Source: Rhizobium sullae (GTDB lineage: Bacteria > Pseudomonadota > Alphaproteobacteria > Rhizobiales > Rhizobiaceae). From it: DNA of 64,000 nt. The notes under the pieces are model-generated. The model did not search any database and was not told the origin of the DNA. It saw nothing but the letters and a program-made list of their open reading frames with translations. The DNA is taken from NCBI RefSeq assembly GCF_900169785.1, contig NZ_FWER01000013.1, positions 134,642 to 198,641 of the forward strand. Direction: 5' to 3'. This document shows positions 16,004 through 23,581 of the stretch, one piece after another (position 1 is the stretch's first letter; the number at the start of each line of letters is the position of its first letter). A program made the position numbers and the translations under genes.

Positions 16004-16798
16004 TCATGCTGCAACCTTGGTGGATTCATTGAAGAATAGCGCCTGGCTGATCAAAGCCTTGACCATGTCGGGATTGAAGGGCTTGGTGACCAGGAAAGTC
16101 GGCTCCGGCCGCTCGCCTGTCAAAAGGCGCTCTGGAAAAGCCGTGATGAAAATCACGGGCACGTTCGATGTCTTTAGAATGTCGTTCACGGCGTCGATGC
16201 CCGAGCTGCCGTCGGCAAGCTGGATATCCGCAAGAACCATGCGCGGCTTGGTCTTGTTGTAAAGTGCTATGGCTTCAGAATGGGTGCGGGCGATGCCGGT
16301 GACCCTGTGGCCGAGGCTTTCGACCATCTGCTCTATATCCATCGCGATCAGGGGCTCGTCTTCGATGATCATGATATCGGTGGCGACCTGGCGCGAAATC
16401 TCCTGCGAGGCCTTGTCGAGCAGGCTCATTACTTCCTGGTCTTCGGTGTCGAGAATATCGGCGATCTCGCCGACGCGGAAATTCTCGACCGAAGCGAGGA
16501 TGAAGGCCTGGCGCGCTAGCGGGGAGACCTTGGCAAGGTTTACGGTCGCCCGCTGCTCCCACGCATAGGGCGATGCTGGCTCCGGAATCTGGACGGCGGT
16601 GGAACCAAACAGCTTAGTGAACAGTTTGTAGAGTGCGACACGGTCATTCGCGGTATCCGGGAAAATGGATATGTCGGCGATAATGGCCTCCAGAACTGCG
16701 GCAACATAAGCATCACCTGAAGTCTGCGTGCCTGTAAGCGCACGGGAATAACGACGCAAATAAGGAAGATGCGGCGCAATTCGAGTAGAAAGTGTCAT
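16004..16798 (-). CDS. phyR: PhyR anti-anti-sigma response regulator
   Basis: A 264-residue protein with the PhyR order: an N-terminal ECF-sigma-like domain (residues about 1-135; sigma2-like, then sigma4-like RQAFILASVENFRVGEIADIL) and a C-terminal receiver domain (IMIIEDEPLIAMDIEQM; phosphoacceptor Asp191 in VLADIQLADG; Lys in LVTKPFNPD). When phosphorylated it binds NepR and frees sigma EcfG, switching on the general stress response. It is divergent from nepR-ecfG, and an exact GGAAC-N16-CGTT promoter lies upstream, so it is auto-induced. Confidence 0.97.
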   Translation of the reverse strand: MTLSTRIAPHLPYLRRYSRALTGTQTSGDAYVAAVLEAIIADISIFPDTANDRVALYKLFTKLFGSTAVQIPEPASPYAWEQRATVNLAKVSPLARQAFILASVENFRVGEIADILDTEDQEVMSLLDKASQEISRQVATDIMIIEDEPLIAMDIEQMVESLGHRVTGIARTHSEAIALYNKTKPRMVLADIQLADGSSGIDAVNDILKTSNVPVIFITAFPERLLTGERPEPTFLVTKPFNPDMVKALISQALFFNESTKVAA

Positions 16799-16843
16799 TA
16801 AAAACTCCCGTCTGTAGGCCGTAACTGCCTTTAATGCAGTGGA

Positions 16844-16868
16844 AACGTCGCGCCATTAAAAAAGTTCC
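16844..16868 (-). promoter_or_regulatory. Sigma-EcfG promoter of phyR
   Basis: On the minus strand: GGAAC (16868-16864), 16 bases, CGTT (16847-16844), about 46 bases upstream of the phyR start. Its GGAAC box forms one arm of a perfect 11-base inverted repeat (16858-16868 with 16878-16888). The other arm is the GGAAC box of the promoter facing nepR-ecfG. Confidence 0.85.
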
Positions 16869-16877
16869 AGTATATGC

Positions 16878-16902
16878 GGAACTTTTTTCACAGCCTTGCA
16901 TT
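16878..16902 (+). promoter_or_regulatory. Sigma-EcfG-like promoter facing nepR-ecfG
   Basis: GGAAC (16878-16882), 16 bases, CATT (16899-16902). It has one mismatch to CGTT but fits the GGAAC-N18-TT form described for rhizobial RpoE2. It would give a leader of about 170 bases before nepR and place ecfG under its own control. Confidence 0.6.
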
Positions 16903-17079
16903 ATGCTGGCGACGAATGAAGGGCGTACCGCAATTTTGAGCCACGATACCGGTAAGTATTTCAGCACCAACCGCCCCGAGCGGCGGGCGGTGCCGTTGGC
17001 GTTCCAATTGGCGTTCCAAGCCGCAGCATAGATATCGCCCCCACCAACATAGAGACAACCGACAAGAAGTGACGAATTG

Positions 17080-17286
17080 ATGACAAAGCAGCAAAAAGAA
17101 GAACAGGATCAGCAGCGGCTGGAGATGCGCGCAAGCGATATCCTCGATCCAAACAACCAGATCGGCGTCAAGCTACGGTCGCTCTATGCGGCGGCACAGG
17201 ATGAGGCGATCCCCGATCGTTTTCTCGATCTGCTCGAGAAGCTGGACCAGGCCGAGATGATGGCTTCGGCCAAAATGGCCAAGTAA
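17080..17286 (+). CDS. nepR: NepR anti-sigma factor
   Basis: A 68-residue protein directly before ecfG and divergent from phyR, the standard place for NepR. The conserved core is visible: NQIGVKLRSLYAAAQDEAIPDRFLDLLEKLD in overlapping motifs (IGVKLRSLY; EAIPDRFLDLLEKL). NepR holds sigma EcfG inactive until phosphorylated PhyR takes it away. A TTG at 17077 could extend the protein by one residue; the ATG at 17080 is preferred. It ends ten bases before the ecfG start. Confidence 0.95.
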   Translation: MTKQQKEEQDQQRLEMRASDILDPNNQIGVKLRSLYAAAQDEAIPDRFLDLLEKLDQAEMMASAKMAK

Positions 17287-17296
17287 GGGCGAGTTG

Positions 17297-17851
17297 ATGG
17301 ATAAGGCTCAACCAAGCTTCAAACGCGAACTGCTGGCGGCATTACCGAGCCTGCGTGCGTTCGCGATCTCGTTGATCGGCCGGCACGATCGCGCCGACGA
17401 CTTGGTGCAGGACACCATCATGAAGGCCTGGGCAAAGCAAGACCACTTCGAGATGGGCACCAACATGAAGGCCTGGCTCTTCACGATCCTGCGCAACGAA
17501 CTCTATAGCCAGATGCGCAAGAGCGGCCGCGAGATCCAGGACAGCGACGGGCTGTTCACCGAATCCATGGCGATGCATCCTGCGCAATACGGCGCGCTCG
17601 ACCTGCAGGATTTCAAGAAGGCGCTCGATCAGCTACCACCGGATCAGCGCGAGGCGATCATTCTCGTCGGTGCCTCGGGCTTCTCCTATGAAGAGGCCGC
17701 GGAGATTTGCGGATGCGCCGTTGGCACCATCAAGAGCCGCGTCAACCGCGCACGCCAGCGGCTGCAGGAACTGCTGCAGATTTCCGGCGAAGCGGATTTC
17801 GGTCCGGACGCGACGTCCGCGCCGCTGACATCGAAGGCTTTTGCCTTCTGA
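17297..17851 (+). CDS. ecfG: ECF sigma factor EcfG (general stress response)
   Basis: A 184-residue ECF15-type sigma factor with region 2 (FAISLIGRHDRADDLVQDTIMKAW) and region 4 (QREAIILVGASGFSYEEAAEIC, then GCAVGTIKSRVNRARQRLQELL), quoted here as short motifs: ADDLVQDTIMKAW and GTIKSRVNRARQRL. The neighbours nepR, phyR and an HWE-type kinase identify it as the general stress sigma factor, called RpoE2 or SigT in other alphaproteobacteria. Its expected target GGAAC-N16-CGTT is found several times around the locus. The ATG at 17297 follows an AAGGGCGAG ribosome site, ten bases after the nepR stop. Confidence 0.96.
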   Translation: MDKAQPSFKRELLAALPSLRAFAISLIGRHDRADDLVQDTIMKAWAKQDHFEMGTNMKAWLFTILRNELYSQMRKSGREIQDSDGLFTESMAMHPAQYGALDLQDFKKALDQLPPDQREAIILVGASGFSYEEAAEICGCAVGTIKSRVNRARQRLQELLQISGEADFGPDATSAPLTSKAFAF

Positions 17852-17872
17852 TCCTTGAAGTGCATGGTAAGG

Positions 17873-17900
17873 AAAACCGGCGGGCTCAGGCGCCGGTTTT
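17873..17900 (+). terminator. Intrinsic terminator of nepR-ecfG
   Basis: AAAACCGGCG (17873-17882) and CGCCGGTTTT (17891-17900) form a perfect ten-base-pair stem with an eight-base loop, followed by more T. It lies between ecfG and the convergent holin-like gene and may serve both. Confidence 0.9.
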
Positions 17901-17918
17901 TTGTGCGGTGGGAAGGGG

Positions 17919-18323
17919 TTAGTCGTCGCCGTGTTTGGAGCGCATCAGGTTCGTTGCGACGATGACGGCAAGCACCCCGGCGGTCAGGAGCGGTTGCGAA
18001 CGGACAAGGCTTATGCTGGCTGCCGCCAGCGACTCGATCGCCAGACGCCGCTCCTGCGCGCGGCGGGCGTCCTGCACATTCATGAGCATCATGACGATCA
18101 GAACGACGATGCCGATGAGCAGGGCGCAAGCCGCGAGAAAGAGGGCTGCACCCACGGGACCGTAGACGCCTGCGAGCCAGATTGCTCCGGCCGTCACGGC
18201 AAGCACATAGGCCGTCAGCAGGAAGACCGCCGCGAGCACTATGAAAATGCCGTTGCGCTTGGTTCGTGCAACGGTCCTGTGAACGCTGTTTCCTATCAGC
18301 AGGCTAAGGATCGGGAAGAGCAT
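17919..18323 (-). CDS. Small holin-superfamily-like membrane protein
   Basis: A 134-residue membrane protein with two central hydrophobic segments (FIVLAAVFLLTAYVLAVTAGAI in part; GAALFLAACALLIGIVVLIVMML in part) and a third weaker one near the C-terminus (LLTAGVLAVIVATNL). It resembles the phage-holin superfamily III / DUF1469-type proteins often paired with DUF883 proteins in stress-induced envelope operons; it is not a phage gene by context. A GAGGAGG ribosome site precedes the ATG at 18323. It follows the DUF883-like gene by nine bases and shares its sigma-EcfG promoter. Confidence 0.8.
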   Translation of the reverse strand: MLFPILSLLIGNSVHRTVARTKRNGIFIVLAAVFLLTAYVLAVTAGAIWLAGVYGPVGAALFLAACALLIGIVVLIVMMLMNVQDARRAQERRLAIESLAAASISLVRSQPLLTAGVLAVIVATNLMRSKHGDD

Positions 18324-18332
18324 CGAGCCTCC

Positions 18333-18680
18333 TCAGCGGCGTGCGAGGAGTGCGAGCACGAGGCCGAAGGCGGCAGCCGCACCAATCGTTGCGATCGGAT
18401 GCCTGCGCACGGTATGGCGAACTTCACTTGCGCCGCGCAGATAACTCTCTTGCAGGTCGTGCAGCAGGTCCTCGCTGCGGCCTAGGAGTTCGTCATAGCC
18501 GGCGGCCGCCTGATAACGGAGCTTTTCGCCGCGTCGCCGCGAATTCTTCGCAACCAGCTTCGTCAGAGTCGCGATTTCGTCGCGCAAGCTTTCGATCTGA
18601 TCCTCAATCGTGGATTCGATGTCGTGAAGCGTACCGTTGCCATGGCGCCGGCCGCGAATGGACGGGAGGATAGAAGCCAT
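18333..18680 (-). CDS. DUF883/ElaB-YqjD-like membrane-anchored protein
   Basis: A 115-residue protein with a long amphipathic coiled-coil region (DIESTIEDQIESLRDEIATL; RSEDLLHDLQESYLRGA) and one C-terminal membrane anchor (IATIGAAAAFGLVLALLARR). This is the ElaB/YqjD/DUF883 layout; the E. coli relatives are stress-induced and attach ribosomes to the inner membrane. The ATG at 18680 with GGAGAG in front is preferred over the longer open frame to 18728. It heads a two-gene operon with an exact sigma-EcfG promoter about 115-140 bases upstream, so it should belong to the general stress regulon. Confidence 0.83.
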   Translation of the reverse strand: MASILPSIRGRRHGNGTLHDIESTIEDQIESLRDEIATLTKLVAKNSRRRGEKLRYQAAAGYDELLGRSEDLLHDLQESYLRGASEVRHTVRRHPIATIGAAAAFGLVLALLARR

Positions 18681-18795
18681 GATGCTCTCCTTGGCATGGG
18701 CGCGCGCAAAGCCGCGGGCCGGTTTCAAACGAGGTCAGCACCGATCATTGCAATAAACAGTATCGCCCGGCATTGATCCAAATCATCGACACGAC

Positions 18796-18820
18796 AACGC
18801 GTTGCCCAATCAAAAGTTCC
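18796..18820 (-). promoter_or_regulatory. Sigma-EcfG promoter of the DUF883/holin-like operon
   Basis: On the minus strand: GGAAC (18820-18816), 16 bases, CGTT (18799-18796). It is an exact match to the general stress promoter and lies in the gap between hmuV (ends 18828) and the DUF883-like gene. Confidence 0.8.
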
Positions 18821-18827
18821 GGTCGGT

Positions 18828-19622
18828 TCAGCGGCCGGCAAGCGCACTGTGAGCCAGGACAAAGGGCGTTCCGTCCGCCGGGATCTGATTGATGCGCAGC
18901 CGGCATCCGAAAACCGATTGCATGCGCTCGTCTGTGAGTACTTCGCGAACGCTGCCGGCCGCGGCAAGGCGTCCGCCTTCCATCAGCACGATCTGGTCCG
19001 CGAAGAGGGCGGTCAGGTTGAGGTCGTGCATCACCGCGATCACGCCGCCGCCCGCGTCGCAAAATTTCCGCGCAAGGCTCATGATCGTCAGCTGATGGCT
19101 GATATCGAGGCTGGAAACAGGCTCGTCGAGCAGCAACCAGCAGGGCTTCCCATCCACGACTGGCTCGGAGATTTGGCACAGCACGCGGGCGAGCTGGACG
19201 CGCTGCTGCTCGCCGCCGGAAAGCTCCTGGTAGAAACGGCCTTCGAAGCCGCCGAGGTCTACGGCGGCGAGCGCGCGTGCCGCGATCTGTTCCGCCTCCT
19301 CGGGGTGCAGGTTCAGCCCTGTCGTCAGTCCCATGCGCACGATCTCGCGCACGGTGAAGGGAAAGGAGATGGCGCTCGCCTGTGGCAGCACGCCGCGAAC
19401 GGCGGCCAGCTGCCAGGGCTGCATTGTCTTGACCTCTTCGCCGTTGATGCGCACGGAGCCGTCAAAGGAAAGCTCGCCGGAGGCCGCCTTCATCGTCGTC
19501 GTCTTGCCGGAGCCGTTCGGTCCGGCGATCGCGGTCAGCTGGCCGGCCTTCGCCGTAAAGCTGACGTCGTGGACGATTGTCTTGCCTGACAGGCGGACCG
19601 AGATGCCGGAGAGTTCGATCAT
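18828..19622 (-). CDS. hmuV: Heme ABC importer ATP-binding protein HmuV
   Basis: A 264-residue ABC ATPase with Walker A GPNGSGKTTT near residue 35, signature ELSGGEQQRVQLARVL, Walker B WLLLDEP and the H-loop AVMHDLNLTA. It energises heme uptake through HmuU. It is the last gene of hmuPSTUV on the minus strand and starts 12 bases after hmuU. Vitamin B12 or siderophore transporters have similar ATPases, but HmuS and HmuP upstream settle the substrate as heme. Confidence 0.95.
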   Translation of the reverse strand: MIELSGISVRLSGKTIVHDVSFTAKAGQLTAIAGPNGSGKTTTMKAASGELSFDGSVRINGEEVKTMQPWQLAAVRGVLPQASAISFPFTVREIVRMGLTTGLNLHPEEAEQIAARALAAVDLGGFEGRFYQELSGGEQQRVQLARVLCQISEPVVDGKPCWLLLDEPVSSLDISHQLTIMSLARKFCDAGGGVIAVMHDLNLTALFADQIVLMEGGRLAAAGSVREVLTDERMQSVFGCRLRINQIPADGTPFVLAHSALAGR

Positions 19623-19634
19623 CGAAATTCGCTT

Positions 19635-20750
19635 TTAAAGTGCCAGCCGTGAGCGCTGCCGCAACAATATCCAGAGGAAGAACGGCCCGCCGACGGCCGC
19701 GGTGATGATTCCGATCGGCAATTCGGCGGGCGCGACGATGGTGCGCGCCAGAACGTCGGCGAAGATCAAGAGAGAGCCGCCGAGGAGGGCGGAGGCGGGC
19801 AGCAGGTAGCGGTGGTCGGGGCCGATGATCATGCGCAGGAGATGCGGCACGACAATGCCGACGAAGCCGATACCGCCGCTGACCGCGACCGAAGCGCCGG
19901 TCGCGGCAGCTACGGCTACGACCGCAATATTCTTGAGCCGCTGAACCGGGACGCCCATATGAAACGCGGCGGCCTCGCCGAGGGTTATGGCATTCAGCCC
20001 GCGCGCCAAGAAGGGCAGGACGGCAAAAGATACCAGAATGATCGGCGCGGCTGCGGCGATCTTCATCCAGGTTGCGCCTGCAAGCGACCCCATGGACCAG
20101 AAGGTGAGATCGCGCAGTTGTTGATCGTTAGCGACGTAAGTCAGCAGGCCCGTCATCGCGCCGGTCAAGGCTGCGAGCGCGATGCCTGCAAGCAGCATTG
20201 TGGCGACCGAGGTCTGGCCGTTGCTCGTTGCGATTCGGTAAAGCAGCACCGTTGTAATAAGGCCGCCGCCGAAAGCTGCAATCGGTAGAGCATAGATGCC
20301 GAGCAACGCAAGGAACGGCATGGCGATCGTTCCGCCGAGCACGATCATCACGACGGCGCCAAAGCTCGCTCCGGACGACACGCCGACGAGGCCGGGATCG
20401 GCAAGCGGATTGCGGAACAGACCCTGCATCACAGCGCCCGAGACGGCGAGCGAACCGCCGACGAGAAAACCGAGGATCGCCCGCGGCATGCGGATATCGA
20501 AGATGATGATCCGATCGCGCATGTTGAGCGCCGCTTCCGAACCCAAGATCTTTGCGATCACATCGACAATCGAGGCATCCGAAGCGCCGGTCGTCACGGA
20601 AAACAGCAGCGAGAAGAACGAACCAACGACGAGCAGGCCGGTCACAAGAAGCGCCAGCCGCGCCCGATCGCCCGTTTCGTGGCGTTCACGAAACGCGGTT
20701 ATCGAGAAAATTGATCGTTTCTGTCCCGTCATGGCGTCCAGCAGAGCCAT
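19635..20750 (-). CDS. hmuU: Heme ABC importer permease HmuU
   Basis: A 371-residue FecCD/BtuC-type permease with about ten membrane segments. Conserved stretches are RMPRAILGFLVGGSLAVSGA, GLVGVSSGASFGAVV and GGIGFVGIVVPHLLRMIIGP. A cytoplasmic N-terminal tail of about 35 residues is somewhat long. It moves heme across the inner membrane with HmuT and HmuV. Its ATG lies one base past the hmuT stop codon. Confidence 0.95.
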   Translation of the reverse strand: MALLDAMTGQKRSIFSITAFRERHETGDRARLALLVTGLLVVGSFFSLLFSVTTGASDASIVDVIAKILGSEAALNMRDRIIIFDIRMPRAILGFLVGGSLAVSGAVMQGLFRNPLADPGLVGVSSGASFGAVVMIVLGGTIAMPFLALLGIYALPIAAFGGGLITTVLLYRIATSNGQTSVATMLLAGIALAALTGAMTGLLTYVANDQQLRDLTFWSMGSLAGATWMKIAAAAPIILVSFAVLPFLARGLNAITLGEAAAFHMGVPVQRLKNIAVVAVAAATGASVAVSGGIGFVGIVVPHLLRMIIGPDHRYLLPASALLGGSLLIFADVLARTIVAPAELPIGIITAAVGGPFFLWILLRQRSRLAL

Positions 20751-20751
20751 C

Positions 20752-21678
20752 TCAGCCCCCGTAGATGGCTGCGTTCAATTCGCGGACGGCGCCTGCAGTG
20801 CGCGGGCCGAAGCCGAGCAGGTGCAGCCCGTCCATGCGGATGACGGCCTTCTTTTGAGCCGCGGGGGTCAACGCGAGCGCAGGTTGCTTGAAGAGGTCGT
20901 CGTTGGCGGCCGCGTGGCTGCCCTGACGGTTCATCATCAGGATCACATCGGGCTTTGCCTCGATGATTGCCTCATCGGTCACCGGCTTGTAGCCGGAGAA
21001 GCTGCCGACGGCATTGATGGCGCCTGCGAGCTTGACGATGCCATCGGCTGCCGTGTCCGTGCCGGAGGCCATGATCTTGCCGCCCTGCGTGCTGAGGATG
21101 AAAAGCACGCGCTTGCGCTCTGCTTCCGGCCGCTTGCCTGCATCGGCGACCGCGGCATCCAGATCGGCACCGACCTTGGCCTCCAGTGCCTTGGCCTTGT
21201 CCGGTACGGCGAGCAATGTGCCGATCCTGTTGATCTTCGCCAGGATGCCTGGGCGATCATAGGTACTCGGAATGGTCTCAAACGGCACGCTGGCGTTCTT
21301 CAGGACGGTCAGCGCTTCCGGCGGGCCGGAGCCTTCGACGGCGATGATTGCGGTCGGGTTGACGGCGAGGATGCCTTCCGGCGAGAGAGCCCGCATATAG
21401 CCCACATCCGGCAGCTTCATGGCCGCAACGGGGTAGATGCTGGTGGAATCGCGAGCGATGAGGCGGCTTTCTTCGCCGAGCGCGTAGACGATCTCCGTCA
21501 CGTCTCCACCGATGGCGACGAGACGCGAAGTGTCGATCTTTTTCGGTTCCTCGGCATGCGCGGCCCGGATGAAGCTATTGTCCGCCGTCGCGGCGGGCAG
21601 CAAAGGCAGCACCATAACGGCCGCCGTCAGCGCCAGTTTCCAAAGCCGGAAGCTGCGCAGGTTCGAATGTATTTTCAT
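20752..21678 (-). CDS. hmuT: Periplasmic heme-binding protein HmuT
   Basis: A 308-residue class III periplasmic binding protein with a signal peptide (LWKLALTAAVMVLPLLPAA, cleavage near IRAAHA-EE). The two-lobe core includes RLVAIGGDVTEIVYALGEE and PDVILMMNRQGSHAA. The ATG at 21678 has a ribosome site (AAGGAACGG) and gives a normal signal peptide; the longer frame to 21744 would overlap hmuS. It carries heme from the outer-membrane receptor to HmuUV. No TonB-dependent heme receptor gene is present in the window, so the receptor is encoded elsewhere. Confidence 0.94.
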   Translation of the reverse strand: MKIHSNLRSFRLWKLALTAAVMVLPLLPAATADNSFIRAAHAEEPKKIDTSRLVAIGGDVTEIVYALGEESRLIARDSTSIYPVAAMKLPDVGYMRALSPEGILAVNPTAIIAVEGSGPPEALTVLKNASVPFETIPSTYDRPGILAKINRIGTLLAVPDKAKALEAKVGADLDAAVADAGKRPEAERKRVLFILSTQGGKIMASGTDTAADGIVKLAGAINAVGSFSGYKPVTDEAIIEAKPDVILMMNRQGSHAAANDDLFKQPALALTPAAQKKAVIRMDGLHLLGFGPRTAGAVRELNAAIYGG

Positions 21679-21689
21679 CGTTCCGTTCC

Positions 21690-22742
21690 TTACGCTGCGA
21701 CGCTCGTTTCGGCCTTCGGCAGGCTTTCGATGATCTCGCGCCAATCGGTGCGCTCGTCGAAACCTTCCTTCCGCTTGCCGAAGAACTGGATGATCATCTC
21801 GCCCTTGGCGTCATAGGCTTCCAGCGAGGTGACGTGGCCGTCCTTGGTGGGCTTTCTCACGGCCCAGGTCTCGGCGATATGGTCCTGGCGCAGATGCAGG
21901 TGGAAGGTTGGATCCATGATGTTGATCCACGGTCCCATCGCCTGAACGTTGAAGATCGGCCCGGAATGGATCTGCACGATGCCGTTGTTCGCGACAAAGC
22001 ACATGATCGGCAGACCGGCCTTGACGGAGGCATGCATCATATCGGCCGTCGCGGTGTTGTCGAGCTTCCAGGCGTAATCGTCGCCGACCGTGTGCAGCGC
22101 AGCCTGACGGCCGATCTTGAGGCGCTTCAGCATGCCGAAGAATTCATGCGTGTCCGTGAGCTTGCTCCAGTTGTGGCGCAGCTCGTCACGACCGACGTTG
22201 CCGCTCTCATCCTCGGAAGCGGAGATTTCGGCCTCGATGAGTTCCTGCGACTGATCGTCGAGCTTCAGATCGGCGACGATCGAGCGGTAGGCCTCGACGT
22301 TCGAATTCGGGCGCAGATGCACTTTGTGGACCGCGTTGCCCGTCTTGTCGAAATACTGCAGGCTGAGGCGCTCCTCGTCGCCGTTCTTCTTCGTGACGGC
22401 AAAGCCATGGACCCAGCGGCTCGGGAAGATGCGAAGGTCGATGTTTTCGCCGAGCACGATTGCGCTCTGTGTGCCCATCTTGATGTTTTCGAAGACACCG
22501 ATTTTTTCGTGGACGGCGCTTTCATTGCGCGAGAGCGCAAGGACTTCACCGAGTTCGGCCACGCGTTCCAGAAGCTTCAGCGCACTGGCGTCAATGCGCG
22601 TCGCGGAAATGCCGACTTCGGCGGCGACCAGGGCCGCTTCGGAAATGTTCAGCCGCGCCGCGATATCGCGCTCGCGCATCTGCGGATTTTCGGCGCGGAA
22701 CGCGCGAATTTCGGCCGGTGCCGGTCTGGTCTTGTCAGTCAT
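21690..22742 (-). CDS. hmuS: Hemin-degrading/heme-transfer factor HmuS
   Basis: A 350-residue HemS/HmuS/ChuS protein with the duplicated domain of the family. Typical segments are IRAFRAENPQMRERDIAARL at the N-terminus, GVFENIKMGTQSAIVLGE, and in the second half HEFFGMLKRLKIGRQAALH and FVANNGIVQIHSGPI. It receives heme inside the cell and passes on or degrades it to free iron. It lies between hmuP and hmuT. Confidence 0.95.
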   Translation of the reverse strand: MTDKTRPAPAEIRAFRAENPQMRERDIAARLNISEAALVAAEVGISATRIDASALKLLERVAELGEVLALSRNESAVHEKIGVFENIKMGTQSAIVLGENIDLRIFPSRWVHGFAVTKKNGDEERLSLQYFDKTGNAVHKVHLRPNSNVEAYRSIVADLKLDDQSQELIEAEISASEDESGNVGRDELRHNWSKLTDTHEFFGMLKRLKIGRQAALHTVGDDYAWKLDNTATADMMHASVKAGLPIMCFVANNGIVQIHSGPIFNVQAMGPWINIMDPTFHLHLRQDHIAETWAVRKPTKDGHVTSLEAYDAKGEMIIQFFGKRKEGFDERTDWREIIESLPKAETSVAA

Positions 22743-22751
22743 CTGCTACCC

Positions 22752-23003
22752 TCACTTATTGAGAATGAGTTTGCCCTGCCGGGTAATTTTCATGCGGTAG
22801 ACCACGCCGTCATGCCGGATCATGATCTCGTTCGCACCGCGGAAAATGTCCGCGCTTTCGATGGTGCGGATTTCGGCTCCCTCCCGCGGGAGAGGCGCAT
22901 GCATAAAAGTGTCTGGCTTCTCAACCATCATTTTGGTTGGCAATTTCCGCTGGCGCCGGAGCTTGTTTTCCTCCGGCGTTGATACAATTAACTTGACTTT
23001 CAT
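22752..23003 (-). CDS. hmuP: HmuP/HemP-family small heme-uptake regulator
   Basis: An 83-residue protein ending in the HemP signature (IMIRHDGVVYRMKITRQGKLILNK, quoted as VVYRMKITRQGKLIL). HmuP is a coactivator needed for heme-receptor expression in rhizobia and Bradyrhizobium. Starts at 23012 (MVTMKV) and 23003 (MKV) are both possible; the second has GGTGA at a good distance and is preferred. It is the first gene of hmuPSTUV, nine bases before hmuS. Confidence 0.92.
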   Translation of the reverse strand: MKVKLIVSTPEENKLRRQRKLPTKMMVEKPDTFMHAPLPREGAEIRTIESADIFRGANEIMIRHDGVVYRMKITRQGKLILNK

Positions 23004-23050
23004 AGTCACCATTTTTTAAAGACGCAATAGCGGACTTTTCAAGTCAAGTT
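22990..23050. promoter_or_regulatory. Divergent promoter region of hmuP and the tonB operon
   Basis: AACTTGACTT (22990-22999) and AAGTCAAGTT (23041-23050) form perfect ten-base inverted arms 41 bases apart. Each contains a TTGACT box: on the plus strand it is followed after 17 bases by TTAAAG, a fair -10 for the secreted-protein/tonB genes. On the minus strand the mirror TTGACT faces hmuP. One arm lies inside the first codons of hmuP. I found no complete RirA, Irr or Fur box, though TTTAGAA at 23051-23057 looks like half of an Irr-type site. Confidence 0.45.
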
Positions 23051-23075
23051 TTAGAAATTACATGGAGAAGCGGTG

Positions 23076-23519
23076 ATGGCGGCGGGCGGATTTGCGGCAT
23101 TTGTGGCAGGCGGATTGCTGGCGACCGGAACTCTTTGCCCCGCTTATGCGCAGAATGCCGCCGCGGCGGCCTCCGCGAATGTCCTCGAAGTCGAATTGAA
23201 TGCGCTAACGCCCTCGCAGAAGGGCTGCATGATGACCTTCGTGGCACTCAACAAGCTTGCCGCGCCCGTCAACAAGATCTCCTTCGAGCTTGCTTTGTTC
23301 AACGACAAGAATGCCGTCGACAAGATCACCGTGCTCGACTTCCGCGATCTGCCGCAAGGCAAGAAACGCGTGCGGCAGTTCGACATGCCGAATGTGAAGT
23401 GTGAGGCCGTAACCCGCATCCTCATCAACGACACGCCGGACTGCGATGGCCCGGCCGCCGGCGAATGCATGAAGGGCCTCGTCACCCGTTCGCAGATTTC
23501 CGTTCCCTTCGAGGGATGA
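23076..23519 (+). CDS. Secreted protein upstream of tonB
   Basis: A 147-residue exported protein with a signal peptide (AAFVAGGLLATGTLCPAYAQ, cleavage after AYA). The mature part has five cysteines (GCMM, VKCE, DCDG, ECMKG and the earlier CP lies in the signal). It looks like a small beta-rich periplasmic protein (ISFELALFNDKNAVDKITVL). I do not recognise a named family. A GGAG ribosome site lies eight bases before the ATG at 23076. It comes directly before tonB and is divergent from hmuP, so it is probably cotranscribed with tonB and iron- or heme-regulated. Confidence 0.8.
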   Translation: MAAGGFAAFVAGGLLATGTLCPAYAQNAAAAASANVLEVELNALTPSQKGCMMTFVALNKLAAPVNKISFELALFNDKNAVDKITVLDFRDLPQGKKRVRQFDMPNVKCEAVTRILINDTPDCDGPAAGECMKGLVTRSQISVPFEG

Positions 23520-23581
23520 GCAGTTCATGCCGGGGATGATCTCCGGCGGGTTTCAGTTTCAAACCGGCCGGGGCAGGGCAC

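Noticed and set aside
17919..18323. Prophage holin
   Set aside because: No other phage genes are nearby; pairing with a DUF883-like gene and a stress promoter fits a housekeeping envelope operon.
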